Positions 49,364-58,807 of a stretch of 64,000 nucleotides of DNA are shown here, one piece after another. Numbering within the stretch: position 1 is the stretch's first letter; each line of letters starts with the position of its first letter. Position numbers and translations under genes: made by a program. Below the pieces are notes generated by a model, which was given only the letters and a program-made list of their open reading frames with translations, searched no databases and was not told where the DNA came from. Origin of the DNA: Candidatus Thiodiazotropha sp. (lineage in GTDB: Bacteria; Pseudomonadota; Gammaproteobacteria; Chromatiales; Chromatiaceae); NCBI GenBank assembly GCA_023838465.1, contig JAIVEQ010000004.1, forward strand, positions 1 through 64,000, in the 5' to 3' direction.

Positions 49364-49552
49364 ATGAGTGATGAATGCAGTTTGAGAGATGGGGCGGAGC
49401 TGAATCTACCGGATGTTGAGAAGATTGCTATGGGTCTGAAATCCCTGGCAGCCTACTCCATGCTCGCTTATGAGCATGATGATGATCCCCAGGACCTGGA
49501 TGAAATCGTACAGGAAGGGCTTGACGCAATTGACCGTCTGTTCAATTGCTGA
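49364..49552 (+). CDS. Small acidic protein of unknown function, possibly FNR-controlled
   Basis: The 62-residue acidic protein starts at ATG 49364, supported by GAGGT 7 nt upstream; a longer version from 49331 is less likely. It is one helical unit with a LKSLAAYSMLAYEHDDDPQDL centre and a terminal cysteine. The family is not recognised. The FNR-like box upstream suggests expression at low oxygen. It is convergent with the small membrane protein and catalase genes. Confidence 0.65.
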   Translation: MSDECSLRDGAELNLPDVEKIAMGLKSLAAYSMLAYEHDDDPQDLDEIVQEGLDAIDRLFNC

Positions 49553-49628
49553 AAAGGCCCATTTTCCTAGCCACCCTTAGTGCGCCAGTTACTGAATATT
49601 GCGGCACTCAACTTGGCTGGAAAAAATC

Positions 49629-49778
49629 TCAGAACATAATCCATGCCGCAACCGCGAGCCATAGCAATCCCTTTGCGAAAAAAAACGCGAAGCTGATTAG
49701 CGTCGCCTGTCGCAGCCAATTAGGTAAGTTTGCGCCCAGCTTATGATCTGACATGGCCAGTTGTGTTGGATGTTTCAT
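49629..49778 (-). CDS. Small single-pass membrane protein downstream of catalase
   Basis: A 49-residue frame starts at the ATG at 49778. It has a polar N-terminus with L-P-N-W-L-R-Q-A and a single membrane helix (about 27-49, with FFFAKGLLWLAVAAWIMF). A GGGAGA ribosome binding site lies 6 nt upstream, so translation is likely. It is co-directional with the catalase gene and starts 58 bp after it. I do not recognise a named family; the frame on the other strand at 49546-49746 is best read as its shadow. Confidence 0.65.
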   Translation of the reverse strand: MKHPTQLAMSDHKLGANLPNWLRQATLISFAFFFAKGLLWLAVAAWIMF

Positions 49779-49836
49779 CTATCTTCTCCCAATCACGATT
49801 GGCGGAGCACATGACATGCGCCCCGCCAAATCACTA

Positions 49837-51303
49837 TCAAGCCGCTGATTTCACCTCATCCATACGAACTCCAAGTCCTTGAGCCACCCTTTCACCATAG
49901 CCAGAATCCGCCTTGTGGAAGTGGCCGATCTGTCGTACTTGGATCGCATGTGGCACATCCTTCATGGCCCCGACAAGGTTATCAATCAGACGTTGCTGGG
50001 CGTCTTCATCCATTAGACGAAACAGATCTCCAGCCTGACTATAGTAGTCCTCATTGTCCACCCAGTGATCATAACGATCGGCATCGCCATCAATCTGCAG
50101 AGGTGGCTCCTCATAGCGCGCATCATCTACAGGGCCGGAGAAACTGTTGGGCTGATAAACCACCTGGTCGCCACCATTGCCATCGAAACGGGTTTGCCCA
50201 TCCTTGTGGTAGCTATGTACAGGACAACGCGGCTTGTTGATATCCAGTGCCGCGTAGTTAATCCCAATGCGGTAGCGATGTGCATCCGGGTAGGACAGCA
50301 GACGCGCCTGCAGCATCTTGTCAGGTGATGCTCCAAATCCCGGTGGCAGATTGCCGGGCTCAAATGCTGCTTGTTCTACTTCTGCAAAATTATTTTGCGG
50401 ATTTCTGTTCATCTCCAGCACGCCGACATCTATTAATGGGTAGTCTGTTTGTGACCATACCTTGGTCAAATCAAACGGATTGACAGCATAGGTCTCAGCA
50501 TCCTTCTCAGGCATGATCTGGACTTTAACTGTCCACTTCGGGTATTCACCTCGCTCAATGGCTTGATGAAGTTCTTGGCGATGAAAATCCGGGTTTTCAC
50601 CAGCCACCTTTTCCGCTTCCTCAGCAGACAGACACTGGATACCCTGTTGTGACTTAAAGTGCCACTTGACCCAATAGCGTCCACCTTTTTCATTCCACAC
50701 ACTGAAGGTGTGACTACCGAATCCATCCATATGGCGCAGTGTTGCAGGGATACCGCGATCACCAAACAGCCAGGTCACCTGATGTAATGATTCCGGACTG
50801 AGTGACCAAAAATCCCACTGCATGGTGGCATCCCGAAGGCCTGTAACAGGATGGCGTTTCTGTGAGTGGATGAAGTCGGAAAACTTCAGTGGGTCACGGA
50901 TAAAAAACACCGGCGTATTGTTCCCCACCAGATCCCAGTTACCCTCTTCGGTATAAAATTTTGTCGCAAATCCACGTGGATCACGCACTGTATCGGCCGA
51001 CCCCAGCTCACCAGCCACTGTGGAGAAGCGAGTGAAGGTTTCACACTGGTTACCCACCTGGGAAAACAATTTGGCACAAGTGTAGTTTGATATATCACCG
51101 GTAACGGTGAAGGTCCCATAGGCACCTGCACCCTTGGCGTGCACAACCCGCTCAGGCACCCGTTCCCGATTGAAGTGGGCCATCTTCTCCATCAGGTAGA
51201 CGTCCTGCATCAACACAGGACCGCGTACACCCGCGGTCATACTATTTTGATTGTCTGCTACCGGGCACCCGGCAGCTGTAGTGATTACTCTTTTATTGCT
51301 CAT
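49837..51303 (-). CDS. Monofunctional haem catalase
   Basis: The 488-residue small-subunit catalase has the distal haem pocket around [14 protein letters not shown] and the RFSTVAG segment. It also has the [15 protein letters not shown] block and the proximal haem ligand region [14 protein letters not shown]. It breaks down hydrogen peroxide. The start at ATG 51303 has GAGGAG at 7 nt; the frame is open 21 codons further up without support. An OxyR-like site lies about 100-135 bp upstream. The following small membrane protein gene may be co-transcribed. Confidence 0.96.
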   Translation of the reverse strand: MSNKRVITTAAGCPVADNQNSMTAGVRGPVLMQDVYLMEKMAHFNRERVPERVVHAKGAGAYGTFTVTGDISNYTCAKLFSQVGNQCETFTRFSTVAGELGSADTVRDPRGFATKFYTEEGNWDLVGNNTPVFFIRDPLKFSDFIHSQKRHPVTGLRDATMQWDFWSLSPESLHQVTWLFGDRGIPATLRHMDGFGSHTFSVWNEKGGRYWVKWHFKSQQGIQCLSAEEAEKVAGENPDFHRQELHQAIERGEYPKWTVKVQIMPEKDAETYAVNPFDLTKVWSQTDYPLIDVGVLEMNRNPQNNFAEVEQAAFEPGNLPPGFGASPDKMLQARLLSYPDAHRYRIGINYAALDINKPRCPVHSYHKDGQTRFDGNGGDQVVYQPNSFSGPVDDARYEEPPLQIDGDADRYDHWVDNEDYYSQAGDLFRLMDEDAQQRLIDNLVGAMKDVPHAIQVRQIGHFHKADSGYGERVAQGLGVRMDEVKSAA

Positions 51304-51401
51304 CGCTTGTCTCCTCAATCTTGTTGCGAGTGATGTTTCAATCAATGCCCGCGTACTACAGGCCACAACTTCAATTTAGAGACAAAAGAGTGATATGTAT
51401 A

Positions 51402-51438
51402 TTCGATTGTTACTATTCTTTTATTAGTTTTTGTCTAT
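51402..51438 (-). promoter_or_regulatory. OxyR-like binding site upstream of catalase
   Basis: On the minus strand, two imperfect ATAG-N7-CTAT-type elements are spaced by exactly 7 nt: ATAGACAAAAACTAA (51438-51424) and ATAGTAACAATCGAA (51416-51402). This is the spacing and ATAG phasing of the OxyR tetramer consensus, although the outer CTAT halves are degenerate. The position before a catalase gene supports the call. Confidence 0.5.
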
Positions 51439-51597
51439 CGATAACATATGACCATGACATCTCAACACCACACGCCATTTGTAGCTTGCCGATTGCTCTA
51501 TCTGTCATGTGAAAAAATGGGCGGTACGAGCATCTTGACACGAGCACAACAACAGACAAGCATGGTTGTGACAAACGGCAATATTTGAGGATCCATC

Positions 51598-54500
51598 ATG
51601 GAACGGCAGAATCTCGCAACAGGGAATAAGGGCTTTTTCACCTTATGGATCAAAATCAGAAACTGTTTGTTCTCTCTAACCATACTGTTTTCTTGCCAAT
51701 CCATGCTCATTGCCGCCCCACTCGATCCAGCAGATGTGCCGCTGCCACTGAAGGATTGGATAGCCTGGACTATCTGGGAGCATGACGATATCGACTGTCC
51801 CTTCCTCACTCAAGGGGAGGCAAAACAGTGTGTCTGGAGTAGTGATCTGTCCATCCACCTCACTGATACAACAGGCGAGTACAGTTATGGAGTCACAACC
51901 TTCAGGGAGGAGACAGTCATACTGCCCGGCAATGAAAGTTATTGGCCCACCCATGTCTTGGTGGACGGAAATCCGGCTATCGTCACCACATTCCCGGACA
52001 AGTCATCGGTTCAACAAAGCTCAAAATCAGAAGCGAAACCTAACATGCCAGGGATTCTGCTCACCCCTGGTATGCATACCATCAAAGGACGTTTCAGCTG
52101 GGATCAATTACCCGACACCCTGGCAATCCCAGCACAAGCTGGTCTTGTCAAACTGACCCTGAACGGCCAATCCATTCAGCATCCAGTGATAAAGCGGGGT
52201 TCCCTGTGGCTGAAAGAGCAGGGTGATATTAGTCAGCAACGGCAACCGGAAGAGCGACTCTCACTACGTGTATTTCGATTAATCAACGACGATCAACCAT
52301 TCAAAACAGAAGCACACATCGATTTACAAGTCTCTGGCAGGCAACGGGAGATTGTACTTGGTAAACCTCTGTTAGAGGGTTTTATACCGACCAAGATTAC
52401 CAGCGTTTTACCGGCCCGACTCGATGCCAATGGCGAACTGCGTGTCCAGGTCAGGCCGGGCAGCTGGCAACTAACGGTGTCCAGTCGACATCCAAAACCC
52501 GTCAATCAACTCATATTGAATAAGCAGGAAGCGCCCTGGCCAGACCAAGAGATCTGGTCTTTTCAGGCACAACACCATCTGAGGATGGTTGAAATAGCAG
52601 GTCCGAAGCAGATTGACCCGCGCCAGGTCAAGCTGCCTGAAAGATGGAACAAACTCCCCGCCTACGCAATGGGAGCGCTGGAAAACTTTACTATTAATGA
52701 AATTCGCCGGGGCAATACAGAACCCGAACCGGATCAGCTGCAACTCAAGCGCTCAATCTGGCTCGATTTCGATGGCCAGGGTTATACCCTGCAGGACCGG
52801 ATCACCGGCAGCATGACCCATGACTGGCGACTCGATGTCGAATCATCCCTGCAACTTGGTCGAGCCATATTGAATGGTGTGCCACAGTTCATTACCCACC
52901 TGCCCGGTGGTGATTCAACTGGTGTCGAGGTCAGACGGGGTAAGATCTCCCTGGTGGCAGACCTGCGTCTGCAGCGGGAAGATCAGCTATTGCCTGCGAA
53001 TGGCTGGAGACGAGATTTTAACCAGCTGTCAGGTGAGTTGAATCTACCGCCCGGCTGGAAATTACTGGCGGCCACAGGTGTAGACAATGTCCCTCAGTCA
53101 TGGCTACAAAAGTGGACCCTCTATGATCTATTTCTTCTCCTCATCGCTACCATCGTCATTGCACGCTTGTGGTATTGGCAGTGGGGAATCGTTGCATTAC
53201 TTACACTGCTCATTACCTGGCATGAACCCATGGCGCCTCAGATGATCTGGCTCTATCTGCTGGCGGTGATCGCCATTTCAAGGGTGGTACCTGCTGGAAA
53301 GGCTGAAAAATGGATTCGCGGATTGCGGATAGCCGGTTATCTTGCACTGATTGTCATCATCGCACCGTTTATCATCCACCAGGCACGTACCGGGTTGCAC
53401 CCGCAGCTGGAGAGACACACTATTTCGCCGCAATCCTTCGTCGCAAGCCAGCCGTTAAGTCAACAACCGCAAGCCCCCGCAGTATTGGACGAAGTTGAAC
53501 AGAAGAGAAAAACCATCTCACCGGAGGCGGATGCCTCCTATGAACTCTATTCGAAACTTCCTGGATCCAAGATCGCTCGACTCGGACAATCTCGTCGCAC
53601 CCTTGAGCAGGTGGATCCTAGTGTCGTCGTGCAGACAGGCCCGGGGTTACCTGCCTGGACTTGGACTAAGATCAGCCTGCACTGGAATGGTCCTGTTTCA
53701 GACGATCAGACCATCGGGCTGTATATGCTCTCGCCGATACAGACATCACTGCTGAAATTCACCTCTATCGGACTGATTCTGCTGTTGGGATGGCGTCTAC
53801 TGGATCGAGAAAAAGGCACCCGTCTTCGACTGCCCGCCATGGGTAACCTCATGGTGGTTATCATGCTATTGCCTTTATTATCCTCGGTATCAGACAGTGC
53901 CTATGCTGAACTCCCTGATCCTGAGATACTTGCCGAACTTGAACGGCGGCTCACCCAGCCTCCGGAATGCCTGCCAGATTGCGCCTCGATTCATGAAATG
54001 GCACTGACTGTCGATGAGAGCTCCTACAAGGCGCTATTGACCGTGCACGCCTTGGAATCGGTGGCTATACCACTGCCTGTCGATACCGGACATGTAACGC
54101 CGCTGAGTGTCACCTTGAGCAATCAAGCAATACCCCATTTATTCCGAAAAAATAACCAACTCTGGATAGTTGCGCAAAAGGGGACGTTTCGTATTCAAAT
54201 GGAGGTACGTCTTCCCCGGCTGAATGAGGTACAGATTCCGTTGCCGATGAAACCCCATCGTGTCTTCATTAAAGCAGCTGGTTGGTCTGTTGAAGGTATT
54301 GGTCATAACGGTGTCCCGCAGGATCAGATTGCCTTGACCCGGATCCGTTCGGAATCCATAGCACCTGATAGCAAACAGCCTGTCATTGCCGGGACAGCAC
54401 TACCAGCGTTTTTTAAGGTTGAGCGCACCCTCCAGCTGGGATTGGATTGGACAATCTCAACAGTCGTCCATCGAGTCACGCCGGTCGGGATACCGGTCAC

Positions 54501-55809
54501 CTTACATCTACCACTATTGGTGGGCGAATCGGTGGTGAGTGATGCTGTCAGAGTAAAAAACAACCATGCAGTCGTCTCCCTATCAGCCAGCCAACGACAA
54601 GTGGCATGGCGTTCCAAATTGGACATAGGTGATCGGATTGAGCTCGAAGCCAGTGATACCGATCAATGGATAGAGCATTGGCGCATCGATATCGGACCTA
54701 TGTGGCATTTGCGTCATAGCGGCATTCCACCGGTACATCATCAGGATGCGAAACGGAACTGGTTACCGACCTGGCAGCCTTGGCCGGGTGAACAAGTGAT
54801 CCTTGAGATTCTTCGACCGGAAGGCGTCTCCGGCAATGTAATGACTATCAACCACAGCAGACTCTCCGTACAACCAGGTAAGCGAGTAACAAACAGTGAA
54901 TTGTCTTTCAAACTCAGGGCAAGCCAGGGTGGACAACACGACCTAATGCTACCTGAAGGTGCCGAGTTCCAATGGCTGAAAATTGATGATCGGCAACTAC
55001 CTGTCAGGCCGGAAAATGGTACCCTGTCACTCCCAGTGGTACCGGGTGAACAGCGCTATACCCTTGCCTGGCGTCAACGGGAAGGCATCAAATCCCTATG
55101 GGAAACACCTGGGTTGTCACTCGGTGTAGCGAGTGTCAATGCGAACCTCATTGTCAACCTGGCACAGAGTCGGTGGGTACTCTGGACCGAGGGTCCCCGG
55201 ATGGGCCCTGCAGTGCTCTTCTGGAGCCTGCTAGTGGTGGTTTTAATCGCTGCCATACTATTGGGCAGAATAACTGCCAGCTTCCTGCCACTTTCAACCG
55301 GATCATGGTTCCTGCTGGGGATTGGTCTTACCCAGGTCTCCATCTTCTCGAGCCTGGCGGTGATTGCCTGGTTCTTCCTACTCCATTATCGAAGCAAGAT
55401 AGATCCCTCTCACAAGGCGGATCGATTTAATATCACTCAAATCGGTGTCGTGCTACTGACCATTGTCTTTATCGGCATTCTGTTTTGGTCGGTGCAACAG
55501 GGCTTACTTGGCCTGCCCTCCATGCAGATCGAAGGCAATGCCTCATCCGCCTATCAGATGAACTGGTACCAGGACAGGGTAACTGACCACTTTCCCCAAG
55601 CCACAGTGATCTCTGTGCCTTTGCTTGTCTATCGTGGCCTGATGCTGTTGTGGGCCTTGTGGCTGGCCTTCTCATTGCTATCCTGGTTGAAGTGGGGGTG
55701 GGCCGCATTTTCCAAAGATGGTCACTATTGGAAGCCAGTCAATCTAGCTATAAAACAGAAGATGAAGAGATCACGCCAGGTTGATGGACCCACAAAAAAT
55801 ACAAACTAG
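51598..55809 (+). CDS. Very large polytopic envelope protein of unknown function
   Basis: The 1403-residue protein has a signal or first membrane helix at about 23-40 and a beta-rich periplasmic region (about 45-500). Several membrane helices follow (about 507-560, 575-597, 711-730, 747-770), then a second beta-rich region (about 785-1195, beginning after an S-D-S-A-Y-A signal-like junction) and a final helix group (about 1203-1370) with a basic cytoplasmic tail. The two periplasmic halves look similar in style, suggesting an internal duplication or a fusion of two membrane proteins. I recognise no family. GAGG 7 nt before the ATG supports the start. Confidence 0.85.
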   Translation: MERQNLATGNKGFFTLWIKIRNCLFSLTILFSCQSMLIAAPLDPADVPLPLKDWIAWTIWEHDDIDCPFLTQGEAKQCVWSSDLSIHLTDTTGEYSYGVTTFREETVILPGNESYWPTHVLVDGNPAIVTTFPDKSSVQQSSKSEAKPNMPGILLTPGMHTIKGRFSWDQLPDTLAIPAQAGLVKLTLNGQSIQHPVIKRGSLWLKEQGDISQQRQPEERLSLRVFRLINDDQPFKTEAHIDLQVSGRQREIVLGKPLLEGFIPTKITSVLPARLDANGELRVQVRPGSWQLTVSSRHPKPVNQLILNKQEAPWPDQEIWSFQAQHHLRMVEIAGPKQIDPRQVKLPERWNKLPAYAMGALENFTINEIRRGNTEPEPDQLQLKRSIWLDFDGQGYTLQDRITGSMTHDWRLDVESSLQLGRAILNGVPQFITHLPGGDSTGVEVRRGKISLVADLRLQREDQLLPANGWRRDFNQLSGELNLPPGWKLLAATGVDNVPQSWLQKWTLYDLFLLLIATIVIARLWYWQWGIVALLTLLITWHEPMAPQMIWLYLLAVIAISRVVPAGKAEKWIRGLRIAGYLALIVIIAPFIIHQARTGLHPQLERHTISPQSFVASQPLSQQPQAPAVLDEVEQKRKTISPEADASYELYSKLPGSKIARLGQSRRTLEQVDPSVVVQTGPGLPAWTWTKISLHWNGPVSDDQTIGLYMLSPIQTSLLKFTSIGLILLLGWRLLDREKGTRLRLPAMGNLMVVIMLLPLLSSVSDSAYAELPDPEILAELERRLTQPPECLPDCASIHEMALTVDESSYKALLTVHALESVAIPLPVDTGHVTPLSVTLSNQAIPHLFRKNNQLWIVAQKGTFRIQMEVRLPRLNEVQIPLPMKPHRVFIKAAGWSVEGIGHNGVPQDQIALTRIRSESIAPDSKQPVIAGTALPAFFKVERTLQLGLDWTISTVVHRVTPVGIPVTLHLPLLVGESVVSDAVRVKNNHAVVSLSASQRQVAWRSKLDIGDRIELEASDTDQWIEHWRIDIGPMWHLRHSGIPPVHHQDAKRNWLPTWQPWPGEQVILEILRPEGVSGNVMTINHSRLSVQPGKRVTNSELSFKLRASQGGQHDLMLPEGAEFQWLKIDDRQLPVRPENGTLSLPVVPGEQRYTLAWRQREGIKSLWETPGLSLGVASVNANLIVNLAQSRWVLWTEGPRMGPAVLFWSLLVVVLIAAILLGRITASFLPLSTGSWFLLGIGLTQVSIFSSLAVIAWFFLLHYRSKIDPSHKADRFNITQIGVVLLTIVFIGILFWSVQQGLLGLPSMQIEGNASSAYQMNWYQDRVTDHFPQATVISVPLLVYRGLMLLWALWLAFSLLSWLKWGWAAFSKDGHYWKPVNLAIKQKMKRSRQVDGPTKNTN

Positions 55810-55850
55810 ATCTGAAATCTGAACGATTGGTGGATTCGATAGACAATTCC

Positions 55851-55892
55851 TGTTCATAGTCCACACGGATTGATTTTGTGTGGACATGAACA
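55851..55892. terminator. Long hairpin between convergent genes
   Basis: TGTTCAT-a-GTCCACAC pairs with GTGTGGAC-ATGAACA around an 11 nt loop, a 15 bp stem with one bulged A. It lies between the large envelope protein gene and fbpC, which converge. There is no long T tract; it probably serves as a bidirectional transcription end. Confidence 0.6.
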
Positions 55893-55917
55893 CAGACCTA
55901 CTGATGTTCATCTATAT

Positions 55918-56967
55918 TTAATGACTGACTGGAAATGCCACCACATGATCGACATACAGGCGTACACCGATCTTTTCGCCAATCTCATGATCATGATGAC
56001 TCTGTACCAGGCAGAGTAGTTCAATACCCTCTTCAAGCGACAAAGTATAGAGATATTCAGCGCCCTGAAAGACCTTATCGACGATCTCCAATTTAAAATC
56101 GCTCTCATCATCATGGACAACATCGTCAGGACGCAGTAGTAATTCAACACGGTCACCCATATGTGGTTGTTGAATGAAATTACCAGCCATAATCCCAAGT
56201 GCAGAATCTATACTCCCACCGCCTATAACACGTCCTGGAATCATTGCACCCTGACCGATAAATTCCGCAACAAAGCGATCTTTTGGCTGATGATAGATGG
56301 TGTAACCAGAATCCCACTGGCGCAATCGCCCTGCTCCCAGCACACCAATCGAATCAGCCAGAGCAAAGGCTTCCAACTGATCATGGGTAACCAAGATAGC
56401 GGTCACACCCTCTCTTTTCAGAATCGCACGAACTTCACGAGCAAGCTGCTCGCGTAACTCCACATCAAGACCAGAAAAGGGTTCATCAAGCAAAAGAATG
56501 TCGGGTCTCGGCGCCATTGCACGGATCAGTGCAACCCGTTGCTGCTGACCACCAGAGAGTTGATGGGGATACTTTTCTTCTAATCCAGCTAGACCGACCA
56601 ATTCAAGCAACTCCTTAACCCGTTGCTTTTGCTGCTTGCGATTGAACCCCCGGAGACCAAATGCAACATTGCCCATAACCGTTAAATGCGGATAGAGGGC
56701 GAAGTCCTGAAAGACCATACCAACCCGTCTTTTTTCAGGCGCCATGGTCTGAGCCGGACGAGAAACGCTACGGCCATGCAGCAGAATCTCCCCTTCAGCC
56801 AAAGGTTCAAAACCAGCGATGGCCCGAAGCAGACTGGTTTTACCGCAGCCACTGGGGCCCAGCAGACAGCTGATGGCGCCACTCTCCAGGTCAAAACTGA
56901 CATCATCAACCACTGTTTGGCTGCCATACTTTACACTGGCGTGTTTAACTTCAAGTTGATTTCGCAT
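55918..56967 (-). CDS. fbpC: Ferric iron ABC transporter ATP-binding subunit (FbpC type)
   Basis: The 349-residue ATPase has Walker A GPSGCGKTSLLRAI (about 38-51), signature LSGGQQQRVALIRAMA, Walker B ILLLDEPFSGLD and the H-loop THDQ. A C-terminal TOBE-like regulatory domain follows, as in FbpC/PotA-type importers. It powers the ferric iron importer encoded with it. Its start overlaps the permease gene by 17 bp. Confidence 0.93.
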   Translation of the reverse strand: MRNQLEVKHASVKYGSQTVVDDVSFDLESGAISCLLGPSGCGKTSLLRAIAGFEPLAEGEILLHGRSVSRPAQTMAPEKRRVGMVFQDFALYPHLTVMGNVAFGLRGFNRKQQKQRVKELLELVGLAGLEEKYPHQLSGGQQQRVALIRAMAPRPDILLLDEPFSGLDVELREQLAREVRAILKREGVTAILVTHDQLEAFALADSIGVLGAGRLRQWDSGYTIYHQPKDRFVAEFIGQGAMIPGRVIGGGSIDSALGIMAGNFIQQPHMGDRVELLLRPDDVVHDDESDFKLEIVDKVFQGAEYLYTLSLEEGIELLCLVQSHHDHEIGEKIGVRLYVDHVVAFPVSH

Positions 56968-58627
56968 GACGTGACCGGGTGATGGTTCGACTCAATAATA
57001 TAACCGGCAGAATACCGACAACAACGATCGTCAATGCCGCATAGGAGGCATCAGCAAGCCGCTCATCCGAGGCCAGTTCGTAGGCCCTCACTGCGAGGGT
57101 GTTGTAGTTAAAGGGACGCAATATCAATGTCGCGGGTAACTCTTTTAAGATATCGACGAATACCAGCAAAAGAGCCGTCATCAAACTACCCTTGAGCATC
57201 GGCATATGTACCCTACGTACTATCTCCCCTGAACCTGTACCCATAGACCTGGCCACTTCATCCATAGTCGGGCGAATCTTAGCCAAACCCGCTTCTACGG
57301 TCTGTAGAGAAACAGCGAGAAAACGTACCAGAAAAGCAAAAATCAGCGCAACCAGGGTACCACTCAACAGCAATCCGGTTGACCAGCCAAATTGCTGTCG
57401 CATCCACTCATCCAACGCATTGTCAAAGGCAGCAAAGGGTATCATTACACCGATAGCAATGACGGTACCCGGTATGGCATATCCCATCCCTGCCACCCTT
57501 ACCGCAACTGTGGCGGGCCAACTACCCCGCCGTCGTTTTCCATAACTTAAAAACAACGCCAGCAGCAGAGCCAGCATTGAAGCCGCACCTGCCAACAGCA
57601 GGCTGTGGCTAATGAGACTCAGAAAACGACTATCGAGACTCTCTTCTGCAGTGGTCAGCGCCCACCAAAGCAATTGTCCGGCAGGTAGTATGAATCCGAA
57701 CAAAAGTGCCCCTGAGCAGATCAGAAAGGCCATCAATGACTGCCTGGGGTTCAATTGAAATCGTGTCAGTGCCTGATGTCGCTGGGTAGTATGGTGATAT
57801 CGAGCCTGTCTCCGAGAGCCCTTTTCGAGAATGACTAGAGCGAATACTACCAACAACAGCATGGCCGACAGCTGGGCAGCAGCTGCAGCATTATTCAGAC
57901 CATACCAGGTACGAAAGATACCTGTGGTAAAGGTAGAGACGCCAAAATACTGTACTGTACCGTAGTCAGCCAAGGTCTCCATAAGGGCCAGAGAGAGACC
58001 CGCCACGATGGCAGGCCTGGCCAGTGGCAACGCAACCAAAAAGAATGTCCGCCATGGTCCGTTTCCGAGGGACCGGCTAACATCCAGTACACAAATTGAC
58101 TGCCCCAGAAAGGCTGCCCTGGCAAGCAAGTAGACGTATGGGTAAAGGACCAATGAGAGCATCAATGCCGCTCCCTCGAGGGAGCGGATCTCAGGAAACC
58201 AATAATCACCGTAACCCCAACCGGTCCAATCTCGAAGCAATGTCTGAACAGGCCCTGCGAAATCGAATAGACCTGTATAAGTATAGGCAATGATATAGGC
58301 CGGTATGGCCATTGGCAGCAGCAACGCCCATTCGAACAACGATCTCCCGGGGAATTGACACATACTGGTCAACCAGGCGGTACTGACGCCGACAAGCAAT
58401 ACACCCATCGCAACACCAACCATCAATAACAGCGAGTTGATGACATAATCCTGTAGCACAGTGTCAACAAGATGCTGCCATACCTCCCCGGCGGGCACAA
58501 AAAGGTAGCTAAGCACAACCAGTACAGGCACTGACAATAGCAGTGCTATCAATGGAACGCCGATACGCCAGGCATTTATCCTGATTGATAAACGTGACCA
58601 GGCTGATTCATTCTCGACGGCTTGCAT
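56951..58627 (-). CDS. fbpB: Ferric iron ABC transporter permease (FbpB type)
   Basis: The 558-residue double-length permease has about twelve membrane helices in two halves. Each half carries the EAA-type loop (DVSRSLGNGPWRTFFLVALPLARPAI in the first, DEVARSMGTGSGEIVRRVHMPMLKG in the second). This is the fused-permease layout of FbpB. The start at ATG 58627 has AAGGT upstream. A heptanucleotide repeat array lies in the gap before it. Confidence 0.93.
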   Translation of the reverse strand: MQAVENESAWSRLSIRINAWRIGVPLIALLLSVPVLVVLSYLFVPAGEVWQHLVDTVLQDYVINSLLLMVGVAMGVLLVGVSTAWLTSMCQFPGRSLFEWALLLPMAIPAYIIAYTYTGLFDFAGPVQTLLRDWTGWGYGDYWFPEIRSLEGAALMLSLVLYPYVYLLARAAFLGQSICVLDVSRSLGNGPWRTFFLVALPLARPAIVAGLSLALMETLADYGTVQYFGVSTFTTGIFRTWYGLNNAAAAAQLSAMLLLVVFALVILEKGSRRQARYHHTTQRHQALTRFQLNPRQSLMAFLICSGALLFGFILPAGQLLWWALTTAEESLDSRFLSLISHSLLLAGAASMLALLLALFLSYGKRRRGSWPATVAVRVAGMGYAIPGTVIAIGVMIPFAAFDNALDEWMRQQFGWSTGLLLSGTLVALIFAFLVRFLAVSLQTVEAGLAKIRPTMDEVARSMGTGSGEIVRRVHMPMLKGSLMTALLLVFVDILKELPATLILRPFNYNTLAVRAYELASDERLADASYAALTIVVVGILPVILLSRTITRSRHAKST

Positions 58628-58752
58628 GATTACCTTAATGTAGGCACCCAAAGCTGATTGCACCAATAGGTCAATTTTGAATCAATGGTGAATCCATACA
58701 TGATGTCTACAACTTATGATCAGAATAAACCCACGAGCAAACCGAGCTACTC

Positions 58753-58807
58753 AACTCAAAACTCAAAACCCAAAACCCAAAACCCAAAACCCAAAACCCA
58801 AAACTCA
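58753..58807. repeat. Heptanucleotide tandem repeat (AACYCAA)
   Basis: Two AACTCAA units are followed by five AACCCAA units and a partial AACTCA, an almost perfect 7 bp period. It sits directly against the fbpA stop codon (58808-58810) in the fbpA-fbpB gap. A second array of the same heptamer is at 62613-62637. Confidence 0.85.

Noticed and set aside
49546..49746. 66-codon plus-strand ORF
   Set aside because: It has no family pattern and lies opposite the better supported small membrane protein with a good ribosome binding site.
58753..58807. CRISPR array
   Set aside because: The 7 bp period has no spacers; it is a simple tandem repeat. No direct repeats of 25-40 bp with regular spacers occur anywhere in the window, including near the Cas6-like gene.
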